From the NCBI GenBank assembly GCA_011009095.1, contig VTPC01090545.1, positions 168,844 through 232,843 of the forward strand: DNA of 64,000 bases, in the 5' to 3' direction. The position numbers were made by a program, and so were the translations under genes. The stretch's first letter is position 1. The number at the start of each line of letters is the position of its first letter. Shown here piece after piece: positions 37,620 through 49,809 of the stretch. Origin of the DNA: Ignelater luminosus (Eukaryota > Arthropoda > Insecta > Coleoptera > Elateridae). The notes below the pieces were generated by a model. The model was not told where the DNA came from. It saw only the letters and a program-made list of their open reading frames with translations, and did no database searches.

Positions 37620-38994
37620 AATATACCCATTACCCATTTTATTATACCCTCTCCCTGGAAGTTTCAGATTTTTTTAAAGAAAAGTTACTTGTGAAAAGTA
37701 AGATGTGTTGCCTACTTCCAATGTTTCAGATATAAGATTTACAAAACAATTATAGATGCTATTTGTGGACGGGGAAAACTATAAATTAAAAAGTCAAAAA
37801 AATAAACCGAGAATCTGCCCCAAATTAAGTAAAATAACGTTGAAAATCAAAGAAGCGGCTTAGAATCTCTCAAAAACCATAAAAGTCTCAAAGTCTTCAA
37901 ATAAAACAATAAATTTAAACCTCTCAAATAATTAGATTCAAAAGAATACGTAAAATACTACAAAAATTGCTAAAAATACTAAAACAATTTAAAAACCACT
38001 TAAGATCAGTTTATGAGGATAAGTTGATAAGACTTAATATAAATTCGAGGAAAGAAAAAACCAATACGTCATAATTAATGAAACAATTCACAGTTTTAAA
38101 AACGGAATTTCATTTCTGGACCGAGAACTATCAGAAGAGTGCTAGATTCCAATTCCTTCCCACGTAAGAACATTTCTCGACCAATAGCGATTGGGTAAGT
38201 CAGGAAATGTAAAAATCAAAATATAATTCCCTAAACCCTAAAATCATTATTATAAATTCATTCTGAAAAGAAAGCAAGGTTTTACAAAATAATGTTTCTG
38301 TGTTATTAAGAAACATCTGTTTTTGCACTAACTGTCTCTGGATTTGTAAAATGTGTTGCCTATTTCTAAACTTTCAAGTGTGGAGTAGAAGAATGACCTA
38401 TGGTATTATTTTGTTTTTAAAAATTCTATGAACTTATGCTAATTATTAAGTTTTTAGAGTATTATTTAACGATTACCGTTGCGTTGCGCAGATCAAACTG
38501 TACCAGGTGTATCATATATGGGACACACTTCAGAGATAGTTTCAAATTCTAGAAGAACAAAGAAAATTCATGTAAGCTGTGACATGTTTGTCGTTTGTTG
38601 CTTTTGTGCGGTTGGGGTTTTCTCGGGCAGCATGGTAAAGAATAATAATTACACTCAAGTACGTTGGATTACCTACTATTAAGCGTCTTGTGTCCCTGCC
38701 GAACACGATAGATTGTTTGGCCGCATTTTCAAAGTTCACCCAAATACATCGAAACATTATGGCAGTATAAATACTAGGAGGAAGCGGTGTAGCAGTCAGT
38801 CTAGTGAAAGTTGTAGCGATGAACGGTAAAGACAGATACGTAAACCAAGTAAAATAGATTTTGCGCGGCGATAAATAAATGTATAGGTAAATATAGATTA
38901 TTCTGTAGATATAAATAAATAATACATTGAAATAAATTTTATTAAAAACGTCACCGTACCAAACCCTATAAGTGCCAAGAAGCGAGACAGAAAC
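37620..38994. other. Intergenic DNA, no gene seen
   Basis: AT-rich. The 157-codon minus-strand frame 38542-39015 runs into the neighbouring MITE and is Ile/Tyr-rich over its middle; it is judged a chance frame. Confidence 0.45.
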
Positions 38995-39002
38995 CTCTAC
39001 TC

Positions 39003-39311
39003 CAGTGATTCTCAACCACTGTGCCGCGGCACTTTAGTGTGCCGCGAGATTTTTTAAATGTGCCGCCACTACAAATACCCATACATAAGCGACGTCAGAC
39101 AAGTAGTTCGATTGGTTCTACCTTCGTAGCGGAGACTGACTGAACCAATGCGCATGACTATTACAGTTCTGGTCTAGTTCTAGATTTAACCCAAACAAAC
39201 CTGTATACTAGTTTAGTAAAATTCTTTTAAATCTATCTTATCGTTAGTGTGCCGCCAAATGTTTAAATTATTAAAAGTGTACCGTGACGAAAAAAAGGTT
39301 GAGAATCACTG
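39003..39311. mobile_element. hAT MITE, 309 bp, with target-site duplication
   Basis: The ends are perfect 15-bp inverted repeats: CAGTGATTCTCAACC at 39003-39017 and GGTTGAGAATCACTG at 39297-39311. The flanks CTCTACTC (38995-39002) and CTCGACTC (39312-39319) are an 8-bp duplication with one mismatch. Sub-terminal GTGCCGC strings repeat on both sides. This is a well-known hAT non-autonomous architecture. No coding capacity. Confidence 0.9.
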
Positions 39312-39598
39312 CTCGACTCAATTAATGTGAAACAATGTTACACCAATTGTCCAAGACCCACCGAAGTAAACGGAACACATTATTTATCATTTAATATTTA
39401 CCATTGCCTTCACTTCACTGATCCTTTCTTTCTATACTCAAGATCTGCTGGAACGGTTGAAATACAGTTGCACTTCCCACATTCTCAGGGGTTCAGAGAA
39501 AAGGAGTATACACAGAGAGGGGAAGATTTATTTCATTTTGTAGATTTCGTTCATATTAGAAATTTACAAAAGTAATAAACAGCAATTACAATCATGTA

Positions 39599-39736
39599 CT
39601 ATCCCGGCAAAAACACTGGGGCACACTAGTCTAACGATACGTAGGGTCTGACAAAATTTCTCTCTTCTGTTTGTCAAATTTACAAGGAGTAACTTTAAAA
39701 CCTGTGTGATGCCCCAATTGTTTTTGCCGTGATAAT
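39599..39736. mobile_element. Short MITE, about 140 bp
   Basis: The left end ACTATCCCGGCAAAAACAC-TGGGGCA and the reversed right end ATTATCACGGCAAAAACAA-TTGGGGCA form inverted repeats of about 28 bp. The centre has no coding capacity. The superfamily is uncertain. Confidence 0.65.
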
Positions 39737-39739
39737 ACA

Positions 39740-42700
39740 ATAGACATTTTTACATAGTCATGAAAGCATTTCTGGAAAATCTGAAATTCATCACAAACCA
39801 TTATCTTCAAGATATAAAGTGATCCCTTATAGTTTCCAAATTATAACCAATTCTGTATCAATAGAAAGGCTTGCTGAGTGTACATTATAGTTGTATTCTA
39901 TGAACACTTCCAGTTGTGTTTGCTGGCCTGCTCTCTCCCCGAACCTAAGTCGACTCGATTATTACTGATGAAAACACCTTAAATCGATGGTTTACTGGAC
40001 ATCAATTACCAATTTTAAAATCTTCTGTCGGCGTGTGGAACGATGTTTCCAACAAATCCAGAAAACATCTGGAATATACGAGCAAGTGGTAGGCTAGTGT
40101 CAAGGTATAAAAAAACATTTTAAGTGACATACTCTAAGATTGTATTTCCAGGTATCTATTTATTGCAGAGAAAAAAGATTACGTCATTTACGGCAGAAGT
40201 TCAGTAAATGAATGTATACTTTGGTAACCAAGTTAGCCATAATCATTTTTCGCAGTTTCCATGGTTTTTGCATCTCTTCAAATAACCAAGATATCGTCTT
40301 GACTTGCCTTATTGGTATGGTTTTTATACTCGAGCAACGAAGATACATTTTGTGCTTTACATTCACAAACTGCTATTGTTTAGAGTAAGCTTGAATATCA
40401 ACACTTTTTGAGAGTTAGATCTCTCTCCCAAGTATGTCATAGCCAGAAAAGATCCTCTTTTAGTGGAGGGAGGGGGTGATGTTAGGTCATATTTAGCTCA
40501 TATTAACAAATCTGAATTAATGCTAGCTCAGTCTTGAATATCTAGTAGTAATAGTTCAATCTTATAGAAACAATAATTGCTGCAATAACAGCTTTTATGA
40601 GTTGAACTAAGTTCAGGTATAAAAATCTTCTCTCTAAATAACCATTAAAGAATTTTACACGGGCCCGTAGACTTTATTGTCATCCTACCAAGTAGTATAG
40701 AAACTCATTGATTTTAATAAAATACAGATAGGGCAACAGACAATAAAACAGGATTATTTCAGAACAGGACTGTTAGCACCCTAGAAGGACTGGCGATGTA
40801 ATTTCAATAATAACTGCAGCTCCAGAGAGCAATGTCTACTTTCTTCAATTTCGGTGACTCCTCACTATCGCTGTTATACTTATCTACTATGTGCAAACTA
40901 ATATATTTCAAAAGGTCTAAGATATTTCTAGATGAGCCGATGGATGTACCAATTTTGCTCATTGTTTCTCGATTTATGATTTTTAACTAACAGATTATAA
41001 TTAGAGAATACTGTGCTTCCTTCGCCACTCTTAAAGTATTTTGTTGTATGTTAGTAAAAGAAAAAGCTATTTAGAAATGTCTTTACTTTTGGCAAACTAC
41101 AGCTTGAGATGCAAAAATAATTTTTAATAATTAGCTTTTTTGACATAAAAAAGTAAACCTGAGCTATGCATCAGAACTTTAATAAAAATACCAAAAGAGT
41201 TAATTCAGATTCTTTGGCATAGATGTGTAACACTCAGGAATCAGATGGTTACAAAAACTTCCCAAATGTAGTCCAGTTTTTTAATGGAATATTAGCTGAT
41301 ACATTTGCTCTTTACCTGAGTGGACAAATAGATATACAGTGCGTAAAAAAAATAAGGCACAAATTCATTTATAGCGTTATTTTTAATTTTTCGGAAGAAG
41401 GGTCGAACACGTCAATTTTATTTATTTATCAGCAATATTTGAAGCAAAAAATGTTTGTTCCAAATGTCAAGATAGCGTCAGAACACCATTTTGTAAAAAA
41501 GATTAAATACAAAGGGTACTTGTGTAATAGCTCACTTTGAAGCTCTCACTAATATACGTTTAATGTCCAAGTTTCAGGAAATTGCAACTTCCCAAAACAA
41601 AATGGCGACCTGTCAAAGTTATTGTTTTTGTTATTGTTCACGACCGTAACAAGCCATGTTATTACTATTCGAGAATAATCTAAGATGCATGACTTTACAC
41701 GCACTTGTCATTAGAACTGTCAACTATAATTAACTACAAACTTTCGAATTAATCGACGTTTTTGATGATGAAGCTAACTGAAACAGGAAGAATCGAAATA
41801 CTCATAATGCTTGATTGTGGTGATAAAACTTGAACGCAACAAGAAGCATATAATTTATTTAGATGTTTTTAGAAAGTTACAAAAACATCTAGAAATATTT
41901 TAAATTAGTTGGCTAAAGACAACTTGCAATTGACAAATTCATGGTTTCGCACCAAACGATTCTACTCCCAATTGCAAAAAGTTCCATTCGACCATGTAAA
42001 AATGTTATTAAGATACATAGACGTAAAACTGCCTAACTTTAATTTTTTTTATTTGAAGAAATCAACGTTGATTGATTACGCTAAAAACCTTTTAATTTTC
42101 TAATGGTCAAACTTTGTTATAAACTAGAACACCTGGAAAAATTACCAAAATGTGATTTTTTGAGGCAGTTCCTATTGAATAAGCCAAACTTTTGCTAGTA
42201 AATAATAAGTTTTGTGGTGTATAAAGACTTTAAAAATCTCAGTGTGCAATTAGAACGTTTTAACAAGTTAGCATCTACATTACACAGTGTTGACGTGTTG
42301 TAAGAAAAGTTTATTTTGGCTCATAACACATTTTACTTCGTGGATAGATGAAATAAAGCAAAAAATCTTAGCTGTTTATTTCTGAGCGATTTAAGAACAT
42401 TCAGATTTAAATTAGTAGTTAATAATAAAAATTGTGTTATTTTATAAGCAAAACAATGACTGATGCTTTATCATATCACATAACTAAAATGATTAAATAT
42501 AATTTATTCAAAAGCTTGCAAGCTAAAAAGGAAGATTAAAAATAAGAATAAATCACTCAGTCAGTGTAAGAATGGATTTCTTTAATGAATGACAGCCGGG
42601 TTGGTAACAGTAAGAATAAAGCTGGTGTTGCTTAGGTATTTGTATTGTAAACATCAATTTTAATATTGATAAAAATCTTCTTGGTTGATTTTAAAAACTA

Positions 42701-43925
42701 ATCTAAGCATTAAATTAACAGAGTATAATGTTTCGCGCCCTTTTATTTACACCCCGTATATTGAATCTAATAATATTAAATCACTGGCTACACCATCTGT
42801 GAGATAAAAGAGAAGTTGGGTGGATCAATATGCGGTCATCACATAGCGATCTGTTGTTCTCTGTTAAGTTATCATGCAGCTGCCTTCATTTGCTTCCTAC
42901 TTTAACAATTGAAGTACCACTGTATCTATAACAATTGAGTTTAATTTAATCTTTTGTTCTGTTCTTGCGTTTCATAGATGCAACTTACTACTATACACGT
43001 CAGGTATCAAGCGATCCAAGTCATTCTGAACGCCTAATAAAATTGAAAACTCATGTTTTTAGTTATATTTATTAGTTATTACTTATTACAGATACTAAAT
43101 TTTAAAAATAATAAAATGACATTTTCTGGAGCAAATTATTGTTTTGTTTATGGAGCAAATAAACAACTAAAACCAAATTTTCATCAATAATGTAATTTTT
43201 TAATGAATTACTGCCCATTATTAACTATTCCCTATCTACTTGAATTAGATTAATTAGTTGGATTATTGGAAAATATTATTAATATACTATTTGACAAATC
43301 ATATCATTCCAAGTTGTTTAAAAGTTATCACTTTTTGCCCCAGATAGATCTTTACCGCAGCATAAAACTCGATATGGCTATTTTGAAAAATAAAAAAGCG
43401 GTAGCCGTTTCTCTCTTTTAATTTCAAATTTAACATAGCTAGTCGCGGAAACAATTGATATTTCAATAATTGAGAACTTATGACTGACGAAGATCAAACT
43501 ATTCTCAAACTTTAACGTTAATTCAACGTTAATAATGTATTTAATAAACATGTAAAAATGGAAGATTGACTACACCTGAATACTATGCTACAAAGAATTT
43601 TATTTATGGATTTTGCGCTGGTAATTCTGAAGCTGTAGTGGCTGAATATAAATGTTAATGTTTGAGAAACAGCAAAGATTTCACAGATACACATTTGTTT
43701 TTTTTGCATTGATTTGTCTGCTTTTCAATTTAACATGGCTATAAAAATAAATGAATTGAGTCAAGGCTACCTTTGAGTGATAACTTAGTAACAGTTAAGA
43801 ATCGAACGCATGACGCATCAACTAACTGATACCGCTCCTTGCGTATAAGTATTTTTTATTCAGAAAAGTATTATTAACAAGCCCCTTAATTTTATGACTC
43901 TTTGGAATACCCTGTACATAATTAC
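39740..43925. other. AT-rich intergenic DNA, no gene seen
   Basis: Open frames at 41223-41540 and 41909-42103 show no protein family motif. A TATACAGTGCGTAAAAAAA string at 41334-41352 resembles a Tc1-type terminus, but no partner was found. The terminus-like CACCCCGTATA at 42751 is also solitary. Confidence 0.45.
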
Positions 43926-45036
43926 TACAGGGCGTTTAGGAAATGAGTACAAATACTTGACACGGGCATTCCTCGGCAGAAATTAAGCCTTTCTCACAAT
44001 ACTCTTTTTTTTTCTAAAGTGCACTGTTTCCAAGATACAGGGTGTCAAAGTTTCATTTAAAATTTTTGGTTTCCTCAATATTTCAAGAACAAACTAAGAT
44101 ATTGAGACGACATTTTCTGCTGTTTGTTACTATACGGTGTCTATTATTCTACATAGTTTTGCGTTTAGTATCCTTATCAGAGGCGAAGAATTGAGGGTAG
44201 TCTAGCCCCTTACGCAAAAAAATTGTTACGCGACTGAAAAATTAAAATGAATTTCTTTTGTCAATATAAGCAATCGATTTGAAACAAAAAGTTACTCTTG
44301 CGGTTTTTCCGTAAAATGCCTCATTTCTGAGTAAAATTGAATTTTTTCAAAACCTCTCAAGTTCAACGACCTATGGCAAAGTCATACGCCATCTCAAAAA
44401 CAGAATATAATTATTTGCGTTGCATTCTTCGACAGAGATTAAGCCTTTTTTGTAGTATAATTTTTTTTCCTAAAATGTGTCAATGTCAGAATCTTTTGTC
44501 TTTAATTGAACTTTGATACCTTGATGCTGCAATTTAGAGACAAAAGTTTTATGACAAAAAAGGTTTAATCTTTGTCGAGGAATGTTTTTGAGCTTATGTA
44601 CGTACATATCATAGCCCGTCAAAATTAAAAGATTTTTGAAAATTCGATTTTACTAAAGAACAACGCATTCTACGAAAAGAATAAAGAATAACTTTTTGTT
44701 TCAAAACGATTGTGTATTCTGAAAATATTTCTTTTATTTCTCAGTGGCATAGGGAGCTAACCTATCCCCAATTCTACGCCTCTGATAAGAATACCAAATG
44801 CAAAATTATGTAGAATACTAGACACTTTGAAGTAACAGACATGCAGAAAGTCTCATTCCAATATATTATTTTGTTCTTGAAATATTTAAAGAACAAGAAA
44901 TTTTAAATGAAACCTTGGCACCCTGTATCTCGGAAACAGTGCATTTTTAAAAAAAGTTATACTACAAAACAAGATTTAATTTTTGTCGAGGAATGCACCT
45001 GTCAAGTGTTTGCACTCAGTTTCAAGACACCCTGTA
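43926..45036. mobile_element. 1.1-kb near-palindromic foldback element
   Basis: The left half (43926 to about 44470) reads as the reverse complement of the right half (about 44530 to 45036) almost throughout. Matching anchors include TTATCAGAGGCG/CGCCTCTGATAA, TTTGAAACAAAAAGTTA/AACTTTTTGTTTCAAA and AAGCCTTTTTTGT/ACAAAAAAGGTTT. The outermost ends read TACAGGGCG and CACCCTGTA. Within each arm a second, related copy of the outer part (GCATTCCTCG, AAATTAA, TACAGGGTG) occurs, so the arms themselves contain a tandem duplication. No long open frame fits a transposase. If transcribed it would fold into a very long hairpin. Confidence 0.8.
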
Positions 45037-45350
45037 TAGCTACAAATAAATCTGGTATTCCAAAACAAAACGTTTCATGCAAAGTTTAAGTACAAAAATA
45101 ATAAGTATGAGAATTAAATTATCTAATTTTATTTAATGAAATTACAGATAGAAGACAAGTCTAACATTTGAAGACAGTGATGCAGTGTGTTATAAAAAAC
45201 TTAAGTTTAATTATTTTTGATCCGCTTTATTTCATAAGATTAAAAGAATTTCAGTTCTTAGAAGGCCATGAATGATTAAAAGTAAGATGTCAATTTGACA
45301 ACAAAACAATATCATAGACAGCAAACATAACCTAGAAATGTCAATTTGCT

Positions 45351-45493
45351 TTCGTTAAGATATTTTTGACAGTTATTTTTACTCTCGAGATCATCTCTTA
45401 TTTTTGTTACTCGAAATATAGCAATCCAGATTTGGCCAAAAAAACCAGAAACGATCTCGAGCAAAAATAGCTATCAAAGGTACCTTACCGAAC
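45351..45493. mobile_element. Foldback repeat, about 143 bp
   Basis: The left arm from TTCGTTAAGATATTTTTGAC to CTCGAGATCATCTC is matched, in reverse complement, by the right arm GAAACGATCTCGAG to AAGGTACCTTACCGAA. Arms of about 47 bp with some mismatches surround a 47-base loop. No coding capacity. Confidence 0.55.
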
Positions 45494-45499
45494 GCAGTA

Positions 45500-46660
45500 A
45501 ATAATAAATTAATAAGTATGATCATGGCCATCTTTAGTGTTCCAAGTCGGATTCTTGTAATATTTGACAATACTGTAGATTTTACTTATTTCGGTCCAAA
45601 CCAGCTATAGCGTCCGTTTTCTTATTATAGAATTCAGAGTAGGCCATGGAATAACAGCGTGACAGACTTATTTTATAAAAACAACGATATCGTTATTTTA
45701 CCGATAATAATCGAAAAATTATCTACTTTTTGACAAATTTTGTTTTGTAATGTACTATTTTTGATAACTGATGATACATCGTTAAATTTTATCATATAGG
45801 TGCAGTGTGTCCCAGATTCGAAGTTCATAATCGCTAAAACAAAAGAAAGATACCTTTAAGTATCTCTCATGGTCTCCAAAATTCCAATGGTGAGCCTCAA
45901 ATTTAAGACATACTGTATAATATCCCGAGTGTCAAACATATTTTGTAAAATTTTTCCGAGTTGTCAGTGCTTGTTGTGATGAAAATTGACCACTGACCAA
46001 GAGCTGAAAGCACAAGGTTAATTTTCTGAAGCGACAAGCACGTGGGTCGACTCGGCAATAAGAAGAATTTCTGTGAGAATATCAGAAATGATATTTCCTA
46101 CTTCTTCCCGCGTCTCCACTATTCTCGTTAATGTTGGTCGCGGAGTTCAATTTTCAGATAGGTAACTGGAAATCCCTTTCTTGACGACGGCAATGGCGTT
46201 GACAGCGTCTTCTTCAAAGGTGCTCCACGTTGCGCCTCCTAATTGTTACCGTTTGCCTAGCTCAGGTAGGTGGAAACTTGTCTTCGATCAGATCGATGAC
46301 TTCAGATGACGGACTAACTTGTAACGGTCAGGAGACCTTAAGCCAAGTACCTCGTAATGTGGATTTCTATGTTTTGGCCAATTATAGCTTCGATTGAAGA
46401 GGTCGGAAACAATATGTTAAATAAAACACATTGTGTTAACTTGACAAAAGATGGAAAAACTCAAGAGTTAATTCGATAAACGACGAGCTATTAACACCTG
46501 GGTGTTGATGATGATGAACAAGCTGTGGTGTGTATTTATACACCTTCCAAGGATTGTTGTGTCTTCGAGATTTCCGTGGTGAAAATTGTTTATAGTGCCT
46601 TTTAAACCATTTTAGTTATCAAATCACACTGGATTTAAACAAATATAGAAAGCTGTGATA
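45500..46660. other. Intergenic DNA with a solitary MITE end, no gene seen
   Basis: A 33-bp string at 45611-45643 (CGTCCGTTTTCTTATTATAG then AATTCAGAGTAGG) matches the terminal repeat of the MITE that hosts the DD41D mariner. A GC-richer stretch at 46090-46330 looks as if it could be old coding sequence, but no family could be named in any frame. Confidence 0.5.
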
Positions 46661-46661
46661 C

Positions 46662-47972
46662 TTATACAGGGTGTTCCTAAATTGCATTAAAAGCTTCTGG
46701 TAGACGTCTACCTTTATGAGACCTGAACTCAAATCTGCAACCAGAATTTTCCCTAGTCGCTTAGTTTTCTTTTACGACGATGAAGAAGTTAACACATTTA
46801 ACATTAAATTACAAGACATCAGGCAATTAAATCTAACGGAACATTTATCCATTCAATAGGTGAACTTATTAGAAGAAAAAATTACCACTATGAATGCATT
46901 AACTATTAACGTTTTCTTTGCAGAGAGGGTGTTAAAAATAAGAGATTTAGTAAAAACAGATGTGGCAACCACGCAAACACTGTTTACTTGGATGAGTCTA
47001 AACAATTGTTTACATCATAATTCATCTATTAGATTTTGACATTTGTGGTTAGCTGGCGTTAGACATACATTTTGTAATTTGAGTTATTCTTGCACATTTG
47101 CTGTTTGGTGTTGAGTTTTTCCGGTTTTTCCTTAATTATTTTCTATTCCGTTTTCGTTGTTTGTGTTATTGTTGTTTGTTGACTTTTTGTTTTTGTTAAA
47201 ATTTTTATTCCGTTCTGTTTCTGTTTACTGACTTGCAGTTCCCGTTTTTTTCTGGTATGTATGGTATGTATTAATTCTAGTTTTTGTATTTCAGTTTTAT
47301 AGTTTAGTTTTTCTTTAGTTTTGTCATGGGGTATACAATACATGAGTATACCGACATCATTCTGTTTCTTGGGAAATGTAATGGAAATTACAATGAAGCT
47401 GCCAGACTTTATGCAGAACGTTTTGCAAATAGACGCCATCCAAGTAATAACGTATTCGAAATGCACACCAAAGACAGAAAATCTGGATATATTATGCCAA
47501 TTCATAATTTAAATGGAGGTAGACCGCGAGCAGGCAGAAATATCAATTTAAAAGACGTTTAAAGCACGTGGTATTATTTAAGTTAAAATACATTTTATTG
47601 TTACAAAACGTACAGATACCACTGATATTTAAATTTCAACTGCAAATAAATAATTAATTTTTAAAAATGTAAGTTTTTTTCATAAATGTGATTTTCTTAC
47701 ATGAGTTTACTTTAGATTGCTTTAGATTTAAATTATTTCAATAGCTAGCCTGATTTAATTTTTTATTGTAATCAGATGTCGCCAGCTTTAGCTGTAAAGG
47801 TTAAGCCGCTTTCAGGTACTAAGCAGCGTTGTCAAGCTTATGTTTCTTTTTTTGGCTCGTGTGAAGAAACTAACTGCGTTAGAGAGTTCGCGTTTGAAGT
47901 TTTCTCATCACAATTGATTAAGAAAGGCGGCTACCTGAAACTTTTAATGCAATTTAGGGACACCCTGTATAA
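46662..47972. mobile_element. DNA transposon with 40-bp terminal repeats, truncated transposase
   Basis: The left end TTATACAGGGTGTTCCTAAA then TTGCATTAAAAG is matched, reversed, by the right end TTATACAGGGTGTCCCTAAA then TTGCATTAAAAG. The repeats extend to GGTAG with few mismatches, about 40 bp. Element length is 1311 bp. It encodes a small DUF4817-like helix-turn-helix protein (47326-47562), while the catalytic part is not readable. The terminus TATACAGGGTGTCC recurs elsewhere in the window, which suggests related families. Confidence 0.8.
47326..47562 (+). CDS. DUF4817-like helix-turn-helix protein (transposon N-terminal domain)
   Basis: A 78-residue open frame starting MGYTIHEYTDIILFLGKCNG, then NYNEAARLYAERFANRRHPS and FEMHTKDRKSGY. 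The pattern YT..EY.D....G...GN...AARLYAERFPNRRHPS is the DUF4817 domain found at the N-terminus of insect transposable-element proteins, where it is thought to bind DNA. The frame stops soon after GGRPRAGRN, a GRPR-like linker, so the catalytic domain is missing. It lies inside the 46662-47972 element. It may be expressed as a small DNA-binding protein, but there is no direct evidence for that. Confidence 0.6.
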   Translation: MGYTIHEYTDIILFLGKCNGNYNEAARLYAERFANRRHPSNNVFEMHTKDRKSGYIMPIHNLNGGRPRAGRNINLKDV

Positions 47973-47979
47973 TAATCAA

Positions 47980-48530
47980 ATTCAACTCTTGAAATCTAAT
48001 CGCAAACCTCTAGTGGAAATTTAAAAACTAATGTGGGGTGATCATCGGATGATAATACTGTTGCCACAACAATAAAGCATATTGTCAAAAGCCATAATAA
48101 ATACAGCTAGCTCTAACAACATTCGTTATAGCTAATGATCACGTTTTCTTTCGCCATTTTGACGGAATTTAGTGCCATCTCTTGGTTAATAATCTTTCCC
48201 AGTTTTACAGTTTTTACAGTTTTAACCAAAAACAAATAAAACTGTCACTTTGGCATTTTACTGGAAATCTCACGAAGGCAATTTCCACAACAATCTTCCC
48301 TGGAGCGATTTTTACTTCATCCATTTCTCATTCATTGATAATAAACATGACGTTCGTTTGTTAATTTTTTATTTTAATAATTGAGAGGGCGATTCACCTT
48401 AAAACAACGCTACCTCCAGATCACTCGTTGTTTGTGTAATGATTGTGAACAGACAATTTATGAAAAGTAACCAAAATAAATTTTGCGAGATTTTGGTGGA
48501 ATTGAAACGTTGGCAGCATGTCGGTCGGTG
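47980..48530. other. Intergenic DNA, no gene seen
   Basis: AT-rich spacer between the DUF4817-type element and the GC-richer LTR-like region. Nothing recognised. Confidence 0.45.
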
Positions 48531-48959
48531 AGTTCCAAATGCTGTAACGAAGTTACTTTTATTTGTTAGTTATTTGCCGATATAAATTGTATATTTAATT
48601 TAGCACATACTATTCGTACCGATAAGCGCGTGAATTTCTTTATCGCTCGCCGAATTGTAAATAATATTTCTATACTTTTCCGTTTGATATTTATTTTAAC
48701 GTAAGATGTTAAATTGTATTTTTCTCCTGTAATTTATTATGTTCAGGTGAGAATTTATACTTATAATTTTCCGATTTATACCATTGTTAGTATAATTTTA
48801 TATTTTATTCTAACTAAATTTGCAAAATGTATTAAGTTGAGCGCCGATATGTATTTAATATTTTTGTTGATTATCCGCCGCATGTACTAAGTATTATTGT
48901 AAATGAAATGTATTATGAATCATTAGCAATGCAAGCCGCGCGCCGATTTCCCAAATAGT

Positions 48960-49800
48960 TTGCCCCCACTTATGGCGTCATCCCCGCTACGAATATTTGC
49001 TAGTATGAGGGGAACTGACCAGTACAGAAGCAAACACCGTACCATCGAAAGGCAGTTGCAGCCGTTGCAGTTTGCAGAGCCAACTAGCAGCCAGTCCAGC
49101 TCCAGTATAGAGTGAGTATATTATGAGTAGCAAGTACTTTGGTAAACCATAAGGTATTAAGGTGCACTATCCTAACCGTCCGCTCCATATATCCCAACTT
49201 GTTGTTTGACTGCCGACGCTGTCGGTCGAGTCAGTCCGCCGTTGGTCAAGCCATAAGAACAGCTATTCCGTTGTCGTCGCTGTTGGTAGAACCGGTCCGT
49301 CGCCGCTGGATAGCTCCGTCTTTCGTCCTACACCCTCGCTTGTGATTTGACTGCCGATGCTGTCGGTCGAGCCACAAGACAAGCTATCCCGGTGTCATTC
49401 CTGTCGGTCAAACCGGTCCGTCGCGGCTAGATAGCTTCGCTCTGCCCTGTATTTGTTACCATATACCCCCGTAGAGCACCTAACCGGAACTGGTAAAACC
49501 TATAATTTGGCTTGAACACTGCGTAGCGCATACTGGTTGCATTGCTTGGTTGTGGTTTGTTTAGTTATATATTTTGCCTATGTATACAACTTGCTTGGAT
49601 ATATAATTCGCTTGTATATATTTGCCGTGTTTTATTTTTACCGTAAGCTTTACAGCAATACTGTTGCGGCCGTTCGAACCCTGGATGGCCATATATCCAC
49701 CCACATAGCTACCCGTGAGTTTTCATCTGATCGCCCCAAAGACGAGGCAAAGGAATAAATTCCTTCAAAAAATCTGGTGTCCGAGACCGCACCGTCACAA
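48960..49800. repeat. GC-rich region with about 140-bp tandem repeats, possibly an LTR relic
   Basis: The string TTGACTGCCGACGCTGTCGG at 49206 recurs as TTGACTGCCGATGCTGTCGG at about 49347, and the following sequence stays similar (GAACCGGTCCGTCGCCGCTG against AAACCGGTCCGTCGCGGCTA). This gives a tandem repeat of about 140 bp in at least two copies. The stretch is much richer in GC and CpG than its surroundings and is preceded by an AT-rich block from about 48544 (TGTAACGAAGTTAC). Together they could be a long terminal repeat of a retrotransposon, but no partner LTR, clear primer site or coding region was found. Confidence 0.4.
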
Positions 49801-49809
49801 CCGCCACCA

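Noticed and set aside
38542-39015. 157-codon minus-strand open frame
   Set aside because: Its start lies inside a hAT MITE and the middle is Ile/Tyr-rich from TA-rich DNA; no family motif.
43795-43860. Possible minus-strand tRNA (GTTCGATTC-like T-loop)
   Set aside because: Only the T-loop string fits; stems do not pair.
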